This document shows, one piece after another, positions 1 to 12,457 of a stretch of 64,000 nucleotides of DNA; position 1 is the first letter of the stretch, and each line of letters begins with the position of its first letter. Origin of the DNA: Tretioscincus oriximinensis (Eukaryota; Chordata; Lepidosauria; Squamata; Gymnophthalmidae); the NCBI GenBank assembly GCA_022410635.1, contig JAJVDF010000134.1:1648430-1712429 (forward strand), read 5' to 3'. Both the position numbers and the translations under genes were made by a program. Under the pieces are notes generated by a model that had not been told where the DNA came from, searched no databases, and was given only the letters and a program-made list of their open reading frames with translations.

Positions 1-267
1 TGTTGAACAAATGGACCTTCGGTATCAATTTGTCGAGGTCCAAAAACCAGCAGAGATTTGCACAGCTATTAGGCACCAGTTGCACTTCCCAAACAAAAAT
101 GTCAATGTCCACAAAAATAGGGAAGTGTGCAGAACTTTTATTTACAATATATACATAACAAGAAAATAGACACNCTATAAACAAGTAGTGTCAGAGCTCA
201 ATAATAAGTAAATGAGTTTCTCTCACTCAGCAAAAAATAACACATACCGGCTGCAGTAAAGAATTTT

Positions 268-362
268 CTCTCTCCTAAGCATGCATCACAAAGCTTAGAG
301 CACAGCTGCAGCCATCTCTCTCCTAAGCATACAGCACAAAACTTAGAGCACAGCTGCAGCCA
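268..362. repeat. 48-bp tandem duplication (two units)
   Basis: Two adjacent units, 268-315 and 316-362, both begin ctctctcctaagcat and end gagcacagctgcagcca; they differ at a few positions in the middle. The flanking 1-267 and 363-560 hold no recognisable gene. A minus-strand reading has AATAAA-like context near 140-150, so this could be the edge of an old LTR, but that is only a guess. Confidence 0.8.
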
Positions 363-559
363 GTCAGGGAAAAAGCTGGTTGCCAAGTTATACATGATTA
401 CAGACATGCGCAATGAAAAGCATTCTCAAGGTTAAAGATAACACTTATCAGTTACACCTGGAATTTAGTGGCTTGTAGAAGTAGCAACTTACTTTTAATA
501 TTCAGCCTTAAGTTTGGCCAAATCTTGACAGTTTGCATTTGTTTTACTGTGCTATCCCA

Positions 560-720
560 TAGGGAGGGGGGAAGAGCAGGCCTGGGCAGGGAACAGGCTT
601 CCAGATTCCCTGTTTGGGAGGGGGCAAGGCTGGAGGAGCCAGCCAATAGGGCTTCAAGTAGCCAGCTGGTCAGAATATAAAAGGGGAACTGACCAGGGCT
701 ACAGGCCCTTCTGTTGTGAT
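560..720 (+). promoter_or_regulatory. CCAAT/TATA promoter-like segment
   Basis: A GC-richer patch has a CCAAT box at 643-647 and a good TATA box (TATAAAAGG) at 676-684, about 30 bp apart as in RNA polymerase II core promoters. Initiation would be expected near 705-712. No convincing coding region follows, so this is more likely the U3 of an unrecognised LTR than a host promoter. Confidence 0.35.
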
Positions 721-1098
721 AACTTGACTTTGTAAGCAAGTCTACAGGGGGTCCACTGTCAGCATCTGAGGGGTGAGGTTGCAGTGTAATAAGAGGCCTT
801 TTGTTTGGGGAAAGCTTGTTGTGTTAACAGAAGGACCATTTCTAGTCTGCATCGGAAGGGTGGTGCTAGAGTGTATGGAAGACTGGTTGGGCCTAAATCA
901 TGGCTGAATCAATGTTGATGTGTCTGCCTCTTTAAAGACTGTTTGTTAAATGTATCCAGTGACACTGAGGTTCTCTGCATTGAGTTTTGAACAGACAAAC
1001 TACTATTTATTTTCCTCTTTCCCAATTCTTTCTGTTATCACTAAAATTTTTGTTTGTTTGATTTTAAAAATGTATTTCTTTATTCTTCACAAAACTCA

Positions 1099-1412
1099 TA
1101 AGAAGAAGAACTTGGTTCTTATGCCCCGCTTTTCTCACCTTTCAAAGGGACTCAAAGCGGCTTACAAGGATATATTTTGCCCGAAGGCTTCCATTCTATC
1201 TTTCCCACCAGGCTATGGTGGTTCCCATGTATCTACTTGCAGCCAGTTGCAATTTCTTGCAATTCTTGCTTTCGAATAGCTGGGTTGGCTAGAGCTACAG
1301 GCTAGTGGAAGGTGCTCACCCCTCCCCATGTCCCACACAGGGCTTCAAAACCCGATCTCCCAGGCGAGAGACGGATTCCTAAGCAACTGAGCTATCCATG
1401 CCTGCCTGTTAG
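1099..1412 (-). mobile_element. tRNA-derived SINE, nearly full length
   Basis: On the minus strand it has a tRNA-like head with A box (tagctcagttgcttagg) and B-box-like gggttttgaagccc, then a body (cacttccactagcctgtagct region) and a 3' end agccgctttgagtccctttg followed by a short (TTC)n-like tail. Close relatives lie at 16.0, 31.5 and 48.1 kb, so this is a dispersed family. The head reflects SINE ancestry, not a functional tRNA gene. The tail resembles that of other squamate SINEs; no family name is assigned. Confidence 0.88.
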
Positions 1413-2930
1413 CGAAGCCCATTCATTAACAACAAAGCGCCTTGTTATAGGCATATGGTGCTGGGAGTCTAAGCAGTCATGGGTGCTGGCTTAGATCCCA
1501 GGTATATATTGTGGCACCCCTAGCCTGGAAGATCTGACTACCTGGGGCCTCAGGTAGGGGTCGCCACAGTCAGTGTCACACAATTTTCCAAAGAAATGTC
1601 TAAAGGTTTCCTCCTGTGTGTCTCTTCCCTACAGTGGTCTTTTAGGCTTGCCAGTCATTGAGTGCCACTGGACCATTTTTCCAGAGTCTGATTGGTCAAC
1701 CAATCTTTTTCATGTTACCAGCTCCCTTACAGGTTACAGAATTCCCCATAACCTTCTATCATATGAGTCACCCTGAGACTGAGGCAATTGCTTCTGTGAA
1801 AGTAGCAAATAAAAGCAGGCTTCAGGAAAGGTAACTGATAAATAAAAATGTGTGTCCTTTTTTCCCTAGAGGACTCTCTAAACATATATATGGACACACC
1901 CTTAGTCTAGAGTTTTAGAACAAGCTAGAGATGTGTTTAATATTCTGTTTACCTACTGAATTTTCCAATTCATATTTTAATGAGATCCAATGAAATTTCT
2001 AACAAGAGTTTTTTCAGGTCCCTTGGGCATCCCAAATTACCAGTGCTCTATGATGCATGGATAACCAGTAAAGTAAGAGTATTATAAAAACTTTTTGAAG
2101 TCACAGGTTATACAAACATGGTGCTATCCTATCTTTTTCTAACACACTCCTTACAGAGAGGAGAAACAGCAGGTTGTTAGTCTTCTTCATTTAAGCATAG
2201 TGACACAATACAACATAAAAAACCCTCTTTATTTAAAGGGCAATTCAGTTTCTGCAACAGAGTCCTTGAAGTCTCATGGGACTCAGTTCATTAATTAGGA
2301 TGACAGGCACCGTATAGGGATATCAAAGGAAGAACACTTGGATGAAGCAGCTCTGAAGTCTCTCCAGTCCCTTAGCTAATAAAGACTTTGGCTTTTATCT
2401 GGTGTCAGAATTATGCAAATTCAGCTCAGTTTAATCTCATCTTCCACATGGCCAGCAGTGGGCTTCAGTTTTCTACTGTACTCTTAATTCACTTGAGATA
2501 ACCAAGAAGATGTTTTAAAACCAAAGAAAATTCTAGCTTCATCCGCCCATATACCAACTGGATGGAGTTAATACCCATAACAGCTGGCTCAGGAGCAAGA
2601 AGGTTTACATTGAACTGGTTGAATTTTGGAATTTTGAATTTTCATTCCCTTCTTGAACGTTTCTGTAGGTAGCACTCTTAGTACCAAAATTCCTTCTCAA
2701 TTTGATGTCACTCATCTGAAAATCAGGATGAATGCACCATATAGGACTTGTGATTCAGAGATTATTTTGACACACAAAAATATCTCAGTCAGTCATCGAC
2801 CTACATGGCAGTTTGACTGACTTGAGGTAGTCTCAAATACTCACATACACTTTTACAGAAATAACGGTGTCTTCATAGCCTTGATTGGCTGGAAAGCACA
2901 AATAGATGTTTTCCAGAGCCTCTTGTATAT
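1413..2930. other. No recognisable gene or repeat
   Basis: AT-rich sequence with stops in all frames beyond short chance ORFs. No splice-framed exon, RNA gene or known repeat could be supported. Confidence 0.6.
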
Positions 2931-3880
2931 AAGAACATAAGAGGAGCCATGCTGAATTAGGCTACAGACCATCCAGTCCAGCAATCTGTTGCACGCAAAG
3001 GTCCACCAATTGTTTGACCATTCTCAAGTAGACGGAGACGGCATATTCCTGCTTGATCTTATCCTGTTCCAGAAAGTTGTCTAGGGGGCTTGCTGTTTAC
3101 ATGCCATTCTGCACTAGTGCAGGCTATGGCAGAACCTGTGCCAATGTAAAATGTCGTGCAGACAGCAGGGCCCTTAGACCAAGTGTGAATCAGGTCTTGA
3201 TCTCTATGAATCTGTCTAGACATATACTTAAAGCTGTCCAGACTGGTAGCTATCACCAACTGTTGTGGAAGTAGGTTAAAGAGTTAAAGAGTCCACCTTG
3301 ACTCTCCTGCCCATCAGCTTCAAATAGTGCCTTCTGGTTCTAGTGTTATGGTATAGGGAAAATATTTTTCTCCATTAATCTTGTCTACCTCAGGCAAGAT
3401 TTTATACACCTCAAACAGATCACCTTCAGCATGATTTCATAAGGGAGGTGTCCTAGTACTGAATTTGCTTTTTTCACTGCTCCTGCACTTAAAGCTGTTT
3501 ATTAACCCTAAAATCTATATCTAATTTGTCACAAAAAGCTGGACTCTTTTCAGTTCATGGGAGTAATTCGGCTCCTTTGCCGTAATGTCCATAACTTTGC
3601 AATTGCTTACATTGAAGTGCATTTATTACTTTGTTGTCTACTCACCCTAATGTCAATANATCCTTATGGAGCTATTTACATTTACTTTCAGTTTTCACTA
3701 CCTAAACATTTTAATGTCACGAGCAAACGTTTCTAGCACACTTTTTATCCCAGCATCCAAGTCATGTATGAATAAATTTAAAAAGCACAAGTACTAATAC
3801 TGAACCTTTGGGGATCCCACTTCTCGCTTCTTTCCACCCCATTAATTAATTCCTTGTAACCAGAGAAACTGGAAGTCCTC
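2931..3880 (-). mobile_element. CR1 LINE, old 5'-truncated copy
   Basis: The plus strand begins at the CR1 3' tail (aagaacataagaggagcc) and then runs backwards through the 3' UTR and the C-terminal part of ORF2 (gctgtccagactggtagctat; aattgcttacattgaagtgc). Compared with the copy at 8.0 kb it is heavily substituted, has an internal deletion near 3475, and has no usable frame. Sequence up to about 3880 (ggggatcccacttct) still resembles CR1. Confidence 0.8.
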
Positions 3881-5283
3881 CACCATATTAATGATCACAG
3901 TTATGAACATTCTGGATTCTCCAAGGGAACAATATTTTTCCAACAATTTCTTACGAAATGAATTAGCTATCAGCACATAACAACTTTGTTTCTCTCCTCA
4001 CCTTCTTTCTTGCTGGTGCTATGGAAGTGACAGGCAGTTTCTATTCCGCTGGCAGAGTGACCATGAATTTGAATAACGATGATATTATTCAAAATGACCT
4101 TTTACAGGAATGGGGAGAGAGGAAAAGAATAATTTCAGTGTTTCTCAGATAAAATGTCTTCTGAACAATTTCAGGTCAGTTCCAGGAACTATCACTTTGA
4201 TGATTGCTTCTTGCAACTTGACAGCCATTTGACACATCCTCAGAACAAGGCAAGCTTGCTTGAGAGAACTAAAAGAACACTGCTTCCTTTCACTGATTGA
4301 GATAATAATAGTGATTTAAAGAAGATTAATTATAGACCACATGAATGAAACTAGTTGAACAGTATCTTTATTAAATAGGTTAGGTTATCCCTTTCACATG
4401 ATCAGATAGCTTAAATAATACAAAATGTATCCAAGATAATGTTGGAAATAGTCCATATTTGGCTAGAGCAAAATATTTAGCTAAATTTACTGAAAGAAAA
4501 TAATGAATTCTTTAGGGTGAGGAAAAAGGAATAGAGCCATAATGAAGATGACTTAGTAAAGTTAAAAAATGCTAAGAAATTAAGATGGAATACTTAAAAA
4601 ATATATACATACCCAAGAATGATATTTCAATATGATAAGCTAAGCCAGGACAATTTTTTTCAATAGATTTTTATAACAATTGGAAATCCTGTGTCTTTTT
4701 AATTTTTTGCTAAACTTGTGGTTGAATCTGAAATATTTCACATAATTCTTCTGAGTTTTAATCTCTATTGAATTTTAAAGTCAACCCTGTCCCTAAGGAC
4801 ATCATGTTTGCTAGTTCTAGGCAAGGCCTCTTGCTTACTGCAACATCAAGTTTGGGAGGGAAGGAGATGAAATTTGGATTTTCCATCTATTTTCCCTTTT
4901 ATCCAGACTAAATATTTTAGCCACACTGGATGAGAGAAGTAGGTTATTTTTGGATGGAGAAATCCACCTCTGAGGTAGGGAAAGGGAGGGTTGGGAACGC
5001 CCCCGACTAATAGCCAACTCTATTTCTCCATACACTTTCAGATGGATCGTTAAACCTACTTCTTGCAGCTCTTCCTATAAATGTAAGGCAGTGAGATGAA
5101 TCAGAATATAGAGTCCCCTCCATTTTCTGATTAACTGTGCCTCCCTATATTTTCCCCCCAATGTCTGATATTTATGACACTATTATTACACAAATATTAA
5201 CATTGGTGGTGGGGGGAACACCTAGTCATCGTATCTGAGCACTTCTTGGAACTGTCAGTAATTAAAAATAAGGCACTGACATA
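3881..5283. other. No recognisable gene
   Basis: AT-rich sequence without supported exons. It contains one member of the short repeat pair listed separately (4935-5022). Confidence 0.55.
4935..5022 (+). repeat. Unclassified dispersed repeat, copy 1
   Basis: Resembles 5745-5835 in the same orientation: both contain ttatttttgg, then aaatccacctct or acatccacctct, then a purine-rich stretch and a tag(c)nnctct end. Shared blocks are short and divergent. Family unknown. Confidence 0.5.
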
Positions 5284-5331
5284 AAGGCATAATTGCTGCA
5301 TATGTGATTTGGAATACAGCAATTATGCCTT
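5284..5331. repeat. Perfect 15-bp inverted repeat
   Basis: Arms 5284-5298 (aaggcataattgctg) and 5317-5331 are exact reverse complements around an 18-bp loop. Arms are short for a microRNA precursor and no flanking target duplication is evident. Could be the remnant of a tiny inverted-repeat element. Confidence 0.7.
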
Positions 5332-5744
5332 GGCACGGTGTGTTTTTTAAAATAGCTGTCTGTTTCAAGAACTCGTAGCTATGCCCCTTGGCTGCTGAAA
5401 TGTGATAGGGGTTCTTCCCTTCAACTCATGGTGATATTTGCACAAGAACAGAATTTCAAAAATATCAGTCACTGAGTTAAAAGGAGGTGTGGGGGTGCAC
5501 TGTTGATCAGAAAATGGAGAGATCTCCACAAACTTTTAAGTATATATGGAAAAACAGCATCCTATCCATCCACACGCAGACATTTGGATTTCCCAGAGAT
5601 AGGACAGGATTTAGGCTGTAGCTAAATGAATGTTCTGAGGATTCCATTGCCAGAATCAGACTTAAGGCAGAAAAAATATATTAAGGTTTTTCAGGTTTCA
5701 GTCAACTTCTGTAGTCTTATTCTAGACATTCTTTAATTTGTAGG

Positions 5745-5835
5745 AACAGGGCAGATTATTTTTGGGTAGAAACATCCACCTCTAGGACAAGGAAAGTGTG
5801 GGGTGGAAACTCTGCCCTGGTCAATAGCTAGCTCT
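5745..5835 (+). repeat. Unclassified dispersed repeat, copy 2
   Basis: Partner of 4935-5022. It directly precedes the hAT-like fragment starting at 5839. Confidence 0.5.
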
Positions 5836-5838
5836 GAG

Positions 5839-5972
5839 CAGGGCCATATTTAGGCAAAATATAGTTACCGGTAGTAGTAAGAAGATAGTAATAATTTTTA
5901 TTGCTTTTATTATTATAAAACCCAAAGTAACTGAGGGAAGAGGGGGAGTAAAAGTAAGTAAGTAAGTAAGTA
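5839..5972 (-). mobile_element. hAT-like MITE fragment (one end missing)
   Basis: Reverse-complement relative of the intact 156-bp element at 20655-20810: same terminal CAGGGCC..TTTAGGC, the segment cccaaagtaactgaggga, and a (taag)n stretch. The second terminus is absent; the sequence runs straight into a CR1 3' end near 5973. Confidence 0.7.
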
Positions 5973-6285
5973 CATCAGGAGCCCTGTTGATGGGGCCTGA
6001 GTCCATCTAGTCCAGTATTCTGTTTCACACAATGGTCTTCCAATTGCACATGGGCAGTCTGAAACAGAAGAAGGCTTCACCTGTTCTTGACTTCCTGAAA
6101 ATGGTATTTCAGTAATAACGGCCTGTTGCTCCATCGCAGAAGCAATATCAAGAGATCCATCCTAGTAGCTATTTATACCATTGGCTGTTATAAACATGTC
6201 TAATTCTGTCTTAAAGCTATCCAAGCTGTTAGCTATCACCACCTCTTGTCAAAGTTATTTGTTTCCCATAGTAGTGCTGTGTCCA
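5973..6285 (-). mobile_element. CR1 LINE 3' fragment
   Basis: Minus-strand CR1 3' UTR and last ORF2 codons, recognisable by ccatctagtccagtattctg, ctgttgctccatcgcagaag and atccaagctgttagctatca. Much diverged from the 8.0 kb copy and without coding capacity. Confidence 0.8.
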
Positions 6286-7918
6286 CACACGAATCATAAT
6301 GATTCAGTGGGTCAATCTGAACTTTTTTCCAAACCAGATTTGAACATTTTGTGTTTCATATCACAGTGTGGTTCAACTCACAACTAATTATATAAATACA
6401 CTAGTTCCCTCGGAACTGACTGAACTAGTTCATCATACACCTGGGAAAAACTGTAATCTACATTATCTAAATTCATGGGAAATGGATGACGCTTTGATTG
6501 GAATCTTCCTTTTCATCCTTTCAAACCATCCATTCAACCCAAAGCTTGGTGAAATCTGAAGGTAGAAAGTGTGTGACTTGTAATTTTGCACTGATACATA
6601 TGGTCTACCATTGGAGGAATACCCAACTGGGTAAATTTGAAATCTGAGACCCGAGACCACAAATTGTGTAACATTGCAGATGGAAGGACATCAGAATTTA
6701 GAATATTCAAATAAGAATTGTAAGTCTTTGGATATAAGGGCCTTTTTATGCTGGGTCTTACTTTAGGATATATATTGGAATAGGGATCTGCCACTTTCAT
6801 GCTAATGCAGACCATATTAGTCTAGTATGGTATGATAATGGAAAGGAACAGAGTTTCAGCAGAGATTTAGAAAGTTTTTCCCTTATGCCCTGAAACAGAT
6901 GATGATGACGATGATGATGATGACGATGATGATAAAAATTAAAATTAAAAATTAAAATTAAAAACTAAACATTTATTTATGAAACAAAAGCAAGTAAACA
7001 AAAATGAAAACATTAAAATAATAAAATCTCATTAAAGCATAAAATTATTACATCAAAATAATTGTATACAACTCATAGAAGAAATATTTTCTACTGACTA
7101 TCTTTCTGTGCAGCGAGATGAATTTAGTTTAATAAAGTAAGTAGCAGCCCAACACATAAATTACAGGAAAAGATATTCATCCTAGCCCATGTAAGCTGGT
7201 TTTCAGGAAGCATTCATACTGAGGAAAATATATGAACGGCAATTCAAGATGCAGCCAGAGTTCAAAATAATTGCATTCTCCTCCCCAGTTCTGCAGATAT
7301 TCACCTCTGTGCTAATAAACCAAAATGACTGTTTTGGTAGGAACACAGTCAATTTACTGTAAGAACTACAGAAAGAGGGAAGGACCCTACTTAAAGTGCT
7401 AAAATGACAGACTGCTTCGTCTATCACTTTTCTCCCATGTTAGTGATGGGTGAGCCTCAAAACACTTCAGAGGTTAAATTCTGATAAACACTCCAAAGAG
7501 TGGCTGATTAAATTTGAAGCTTATCTAAACCCTTTTATGGTCTAATCCTACAGCTTTCCCTATACTTTTAACTCTGATTGAAGGTGTCAAAGAAGATATA
7601 GTTCTGGGCTTGGAACGAAGCATAGGAATTGTATGTAATTTGACTTCCAGTAGAAATTGAATATTTTTCTTCAGTGGTTTAGCCACAGATGGAATCTTTT
7701 TTTCCCCTTTTTCTTCTCTTCCTGCATCTGAACATCCTAGTTTTAATTGTAGTTTCATCTCCAGGATAGAAATAAGCAAAATCAAACACAATGTTATTGT
7801 ACTCACATTACATAAACACACACATTTGTTCTTGTTGTGTACCATCAAATTATGGCCAACCTTTGGCTGACTTCAAAGAAGTAGCCATGGTAGTATGGAT
7901 CAAGAAAATCTAGGTAAA
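6286..7918. other. No recognisable gene; (GAT)n microsatellite inside
   Basis: No supported exon or element. A (GAT/GAC)n microsatellite occupies 6898-6933 and is followed by an A/T-rich (aaatt)n-like tract to about 7060. Confidence 0.6.
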
Positions 7919-7972
7919 GGGGTCTTTAGTACTTTAGAGACCAACAAATAGGTAGGCAGCATGAGTTTTAGA
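7919..7972 (+). repeat. Short dispersed repeat (pair with 57.7 kb)
   Basis: Shares actttagagac, aacaaa, atagg and catgag(c/t)ttt in the same order with 57718-57770. Similar end sequences occur in other reptile repeats; family not assigned. Confidence 0.45.
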
Positions 7973-7981
7973 GAAATTAAG

Positions 7982-8990
7982 GAACATAAGAACATAAGAA
8001 CATAAGAAGAGCCATACTGGATCAGGCCACAGCCCATCGAGTCCAGCATTCTGTGTCACACAGAGGCCCACCAGATGCACCTGGGCAGTCCAAACAGAGG
8101 AAAGCAAAATATGCTGCTCCTGTTCGTGACTCCCTGCAAATGGTATTTCAAAAGTCCTGCCTGTTGCTCCATCCCGGAGGCTACATCCAGACAACTATCT
8201 TAGTATCCATTTATACCCTTAGTGTCCATAAACCTGTCTAGTCCTGTCTTGAAACTATCCAAGCTGTTAGCTACCACTACCTCTTCAGGAAGTAAATTCC
8301 ACAGGCCGATGACCCTCTGGGTGAAAAAATACTTTCCTTTGTCTGTTCTCACTTTTCTACCCAACAGTTTTAAGGAGTGCCCTCTGGTCCTTGTGTTGTG
8401 TGATAGAGAAAACATTTTTTCTCTATTCACCCTGTCGATCTCATGCATGATTTTGTACACTTCAATCATATCACCCCTCAAACGTCTCCTTTCAAGGCTG
8501 AAGAGGCCCAGATGTTGCAGCCTTGCTTCGTAAGGGAGGTGCTCCAGACCCTTGATCATATTTGTTGCCCTTTTCTGCACCTTCTCCAGTTCCAAAATAT
8601 CCCTCTTGAGATGTGGTGACCAGAATTGAACACAGTATTCCAAATGTGGCCTCACCACAGATTTATAAAGAGGCAAAACAACATTTGCTGACTTATTTTC
8701 GATTCCTTTCCTAATTATCCCCAACATGGAATTTGCCTTTTTTGCTGCTGCTGCACACTGGGTTGACATTTTCATTGAATTGTCCACTAACACCCCAAGA
8801 TCCTTTTCTTGCTCGGTCACAGAAAGCTTGGTTCCCATCAGGTGGTAGGAGTATTTTGGGTTCTTTGCCCCAATATGCATGACCTTGCACTTGCTTAAGT
8901 TGAAGTGCATTTGCCACTTTGATGCCCACTCACCCAATTTCAATAAATCACTCTGGAGTGCCTTACAATCATTTTCAGTTTTCACTGATG
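7982..8990 (-). mobile_element. CR1 LINE, 5'-truncated, well preserved
   Basis: About 1 kb of CR1 in minus orientation. The plus strand starts with the short tandem 3' tail (aagaacat repeated), then the 3' UTR (cagcccatcgagtccagc) and the end of ORF2. It is one of the least decayed CR1 copies here; the ORF2 tail is still open (8200-8985). Truncation at the 5' end, near 8990, is typical of target-primed reverse transcription. Confidence 0.92.
8200..8985 (-). pseudogene. CR1 ORF2 C-terminal part (reverse transcriptase thumb and tail)
   Basis: An uninterrupted frame of about 261 codons encodes the part of CR1 ORF2 after the catalytic palm domain. It includes CKVMHIG, EKDLGVLVD, VRPHLEYCVQFW and YKIMHEIDRVNRE blocks seen in CR1/Jockey-clade enzymes, and ends near the 3' UTR. 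The endonuclease and the YADD-containing palm are missing, so the product cannot reverse transcribe. The frame opens at a GTG and has no natural start because the element is 5'-truncated. The lack of stops suggests a fairly young insertion. Confidence 0.88.
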
Positions 8991-10317
8991 GGAGTGAAAG
9001 AATGAATGCAAAAACTATTTTGAAATTAGAAAAAACATAAGATCATGGCAACTGGTCCCACCGCTTCTTAACTAACAGAGCAGGAAGAAATGGAAACAGT
9101 GCTAGCAGATGGTGATTGAAGCCAATAAATGTGATTATGATTATTAAAAACATTAGATATATAATAACAACACCTACAAAGATCAAACAAATATGCCAAA
9201 AAGATGGCGAGAAGAAACACAAAAAACAAGTCCAGTTCAGGCATTCGCATAATAGCTTACTATTAATTTGATTACATTTACTTCAAAGGCATTGAGTTTA
9301 CCCTATTTAATAAACCACAATGTTTTAATTTGGGTCCTAGTTATAACTAGCCTTCTTTCAAATCATTGGGCAAAAATTCTGCTGGATATTTGTACCGATT
9401 ATCCATTTGTCTTCTTCTTGTTGTTGTTCAATCAAGTCACAGAAAAACAAGATCTTTGAATTGCTTACACATTAATATAAAGAAACAAATGTTATATGGA
9501 ACACAACTGGGAAAATGATGAAGAAATCCAAAATCAGAGATCATATTCCAAGGGATATATAAGATGTTCCTTTAAAGTAAAGAAAGGTATAGTACCTTGT
9601 ATCTATACTGAGTATTCTGGTGATTTATTAAGTGTTAGAAAAATGTTACTCAGATCAGCCAAGGAGACTAAATATACATTCAGCTGGAGAAATAAAAGTG
9701 CAGCCATCTGCCATAATGAAGTCACTTTTACAGAACACACTCCTGTTTAAACTTCAGATCTGTGAATCCAAACATCAACACATTTTCCCTTCTCTTCCTG
9801 AAGTGGCCATGAATAGAGCTTTAGTTCCATCCCATACTTTCTGTTCCAAATTCTGATAGTGAAAGGTATTGTTATAAACTTGTCCTCCTCTTCTTTCCAC
9901 TACCATTCAAATATCAAAAAGACAGGATCTAATTTGCTGCTGTTTTAAAACACAGTGATTCTCCGTTCCTTTCCACAATAAATATACTTCACTTCTATCC
10001 TTTTCTTCTCCAGTGACATGATTATCTTGCTACGAATAGATATTTGGTTTTGGGAGAGAGAAAGATCAGTTGGATCGTTTCATGAATAATGGTCCTTACT
10101 ATTGAAGCAAAACATCTGCAGAAATAAAATTTAGGTCAATTAATGTCAGTGATGCAGTTTGTCCACACCTAATCTGCAGATAGTCAATGTCATAGTAAGA
10201 TTCTGAGATCTTTTTAAAATGCAATAATAATAGTAACAACAACAACAATAATATTAAGGGGGGCAAATACAACCAAGTAGGATACCACATTACTAGGTGC
10301 CCCCAATCATAAGGCCT
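8991..10317. other. No recognisable gene
   Basis: AT-rich, with short chance ORFs only. Nothing resembling an exon or known repeat was recognised. Confidence 0.6.
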
Positions 10318-10615
10318 TGAAGAAGAAGAAGAAGAAGAAGAAGAAGAAGAAGAAGAAGAAGAAGAAGAAGAAGAAGAAGAAGAAGAAGAAGAAGAAGAAG
10401 AAGAAGAAGAAGANNNNNNNNNNNNNNNNNNNNNNNNNNNNNNNNNNNNNNNNNNNNNNNNNNNNNNNNNNNNNNNNNNNNNNNNNNNNNNNNAAGAAGA
10501 AAGAAGAAAGAAGAAAGAAGAAAGAAGAAAGAAGAAAGAAGAAAGAAGAAAGAAGAAAGAAGAAAGAAGAAAGAAGAAGAAAGAAGAAGAAAGAAGAAGA
10601 AAGAAGAAGAAGAAA
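10318..10615. repeat. (GAA)n microsatellite with 80-N assembly gap
   Basis: (GAA)n runs 10318-10413, followed by 80 Ns (10414-10493), then AAGAAGAAAG-type repeats to 10615. True length is unknown. The apparent poly-lysine and poly-phenylalanine frames are artefacts of the repeat. Confidence 0.97.
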
Positions 10616-12457
10616 CAAATTATAGAACTTCACAACAAAAACGTTACAGACATCAGGAATATTCTACTAGCACCGTGCTGAATTGCCCTCATAATGCTAT
10701 ATTGTTCTGTCATGGGACTTTCTGCCTCATTTATAAAGAAAGGTTATTTCAGAACTTAAAATAAGGAACCCTAATTTTGATGTGGCCATATTTTTAATAC
10801 GTTTTCCATTAGTCTTTTTTAATAAATTGGAATATGACTTATTTTCATGTCAAATTTGGTGTATGTCCACTTTTCAAACTGGATAACAGCCAGTAAACCA
10901 TCCACTATAGAGATACAAACATTATCGTAATAAAACTCCTCACTTTCAGAAAGCACTGATTTTATGGTTTAGACATACCTTCACACATAAGTGCGATAAT
11001 ACAGATTAGTGAATCAGAAGTAATCCTGAACCCAGAGTCAAGATCCATGACCTTTTACTAGTGCATTAGTAGATCTGATTATCAGATTATCATATCATGG
11101 CTTCCTTAATATGAATCAGGTTCTGTCTCAGGCAAATGAGTCATGCACACTGTCTCAAACTAGTGGGGGTAGGCATCCAAAATCCAAGTTAACATGTGTA
11201 CATGGAGATCCAGAACTATGCTTTTTGGAATCTTACTCCAGATTAAGAACCTGTCACAAAACAGTTTCATTTTGAACTAGAACATCCAGGATCCCAAGAA
11301 GCATTGTTTTGAAAATATCTTGTAAAGAAACATTTCTACAGATTTTATCCTTCATTTTGAATAGAAAAGACACAATAAAGATTTCTTTAAATATAAGAAA
11401 ATATTCAATATATTGAAAAATAACCAATTCCTGGCAATTTGAATGAGAGCAAAGAAATGACCTTTTATTTTATTATCTACTTTCAATCTTCCTACCTTGT
11501 ACCTCTTATCCTTTCTGCATTCTTCCCTTCCCCCCAGAAAAGATTTGACTATATGCTGAACTATCTAAAAAGCCATCTGACATTCTTGTTACAAAGCTGC
11601 TAAATCTGGATTTCACCTGCAGAGTTAACTATCAACTTTATGATTGAAGTTTGACACCCACCCACCCCCCAAAAAGAATGTTAATTCTCTCCACATGAAC
11701 TCCTAGTTTACCAAAAAAAGATATTACATTTTGCAATGCCTTTAATCTTTTGTTTAACAATGTTCATTTCTCAGATATAGCCACAGGGGGGCTGGATATG
11801 TCAGGTTATCTTTTTGAGAGGAAGGAAGGAATGGAAGGAAGGTCTAGGTGTTTTGCAATATTCAAGGAAATTGCTTCAGATTTCTAATTTTCAATCTAAG
11901 ATTAGATCCAAGGAAGAAAAATTGAGTGGCAGATCAAAATTATGAAGAAGCAGAGAATGGAGCAATAGAAAATTTCACTCTCAGGGCCCAGTGGGCTATA
12001 GGATCAGTCAAGGCAGGTGAAAAGGAGAGTGTGAATTGTGCTTCTTCCTTATTTCAACAGCCCTATTATCTGATTCTGCAGGTTGTCACTGAAATATGTA
12101 TTACTGTCAGCTTTTGTATTTTACTGAGTTGAATTATAAATTCCATTGCTACTAGATGCAATGATGCCATCTAGCATAGATAGGTTTAAAAACAGTCAAG
12201 AGGCTGCCTGAAAGTAGTATTAGGTTTGGTATCTAAATAAAACCACAGTGTATATGTGACATAAATTTCTAAATATTTGGAGCCAACAGCAAAGCAGAAC
12301 TTTTACTTCCTTACATTCATTCCTCACATTTCTTTATGGTGGAATAATGGTTGATCTTTAGCAGCACATTCTTATACCACAGAGAACAATAGATAGGCAG
12401 GTATTCTATACTTTATATCCTTTATGAACATACCTAGTCTATTTCAAGGAGCTAAAA
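10616..12457. other. No recognisable gene
   Basis: AT-rich unique-looking sequence. A 68-codon open frame at 11926-12132 has no recognisable homology and no supporting signals. Confidence 0.6.

Noticed and set aside
5284..5331. microRNA precursor
   Set aside because: 15-bp arms are too short and no mature-length pairing or known seed was recognised; kept only as an inverted repeat.
10307..10633. Poly-Lys/Arg and poly-Phe/Leu open frames of about 105 codons
   Set aside because: They are readings of a (GAA)n microsatellite and its assembly gap.
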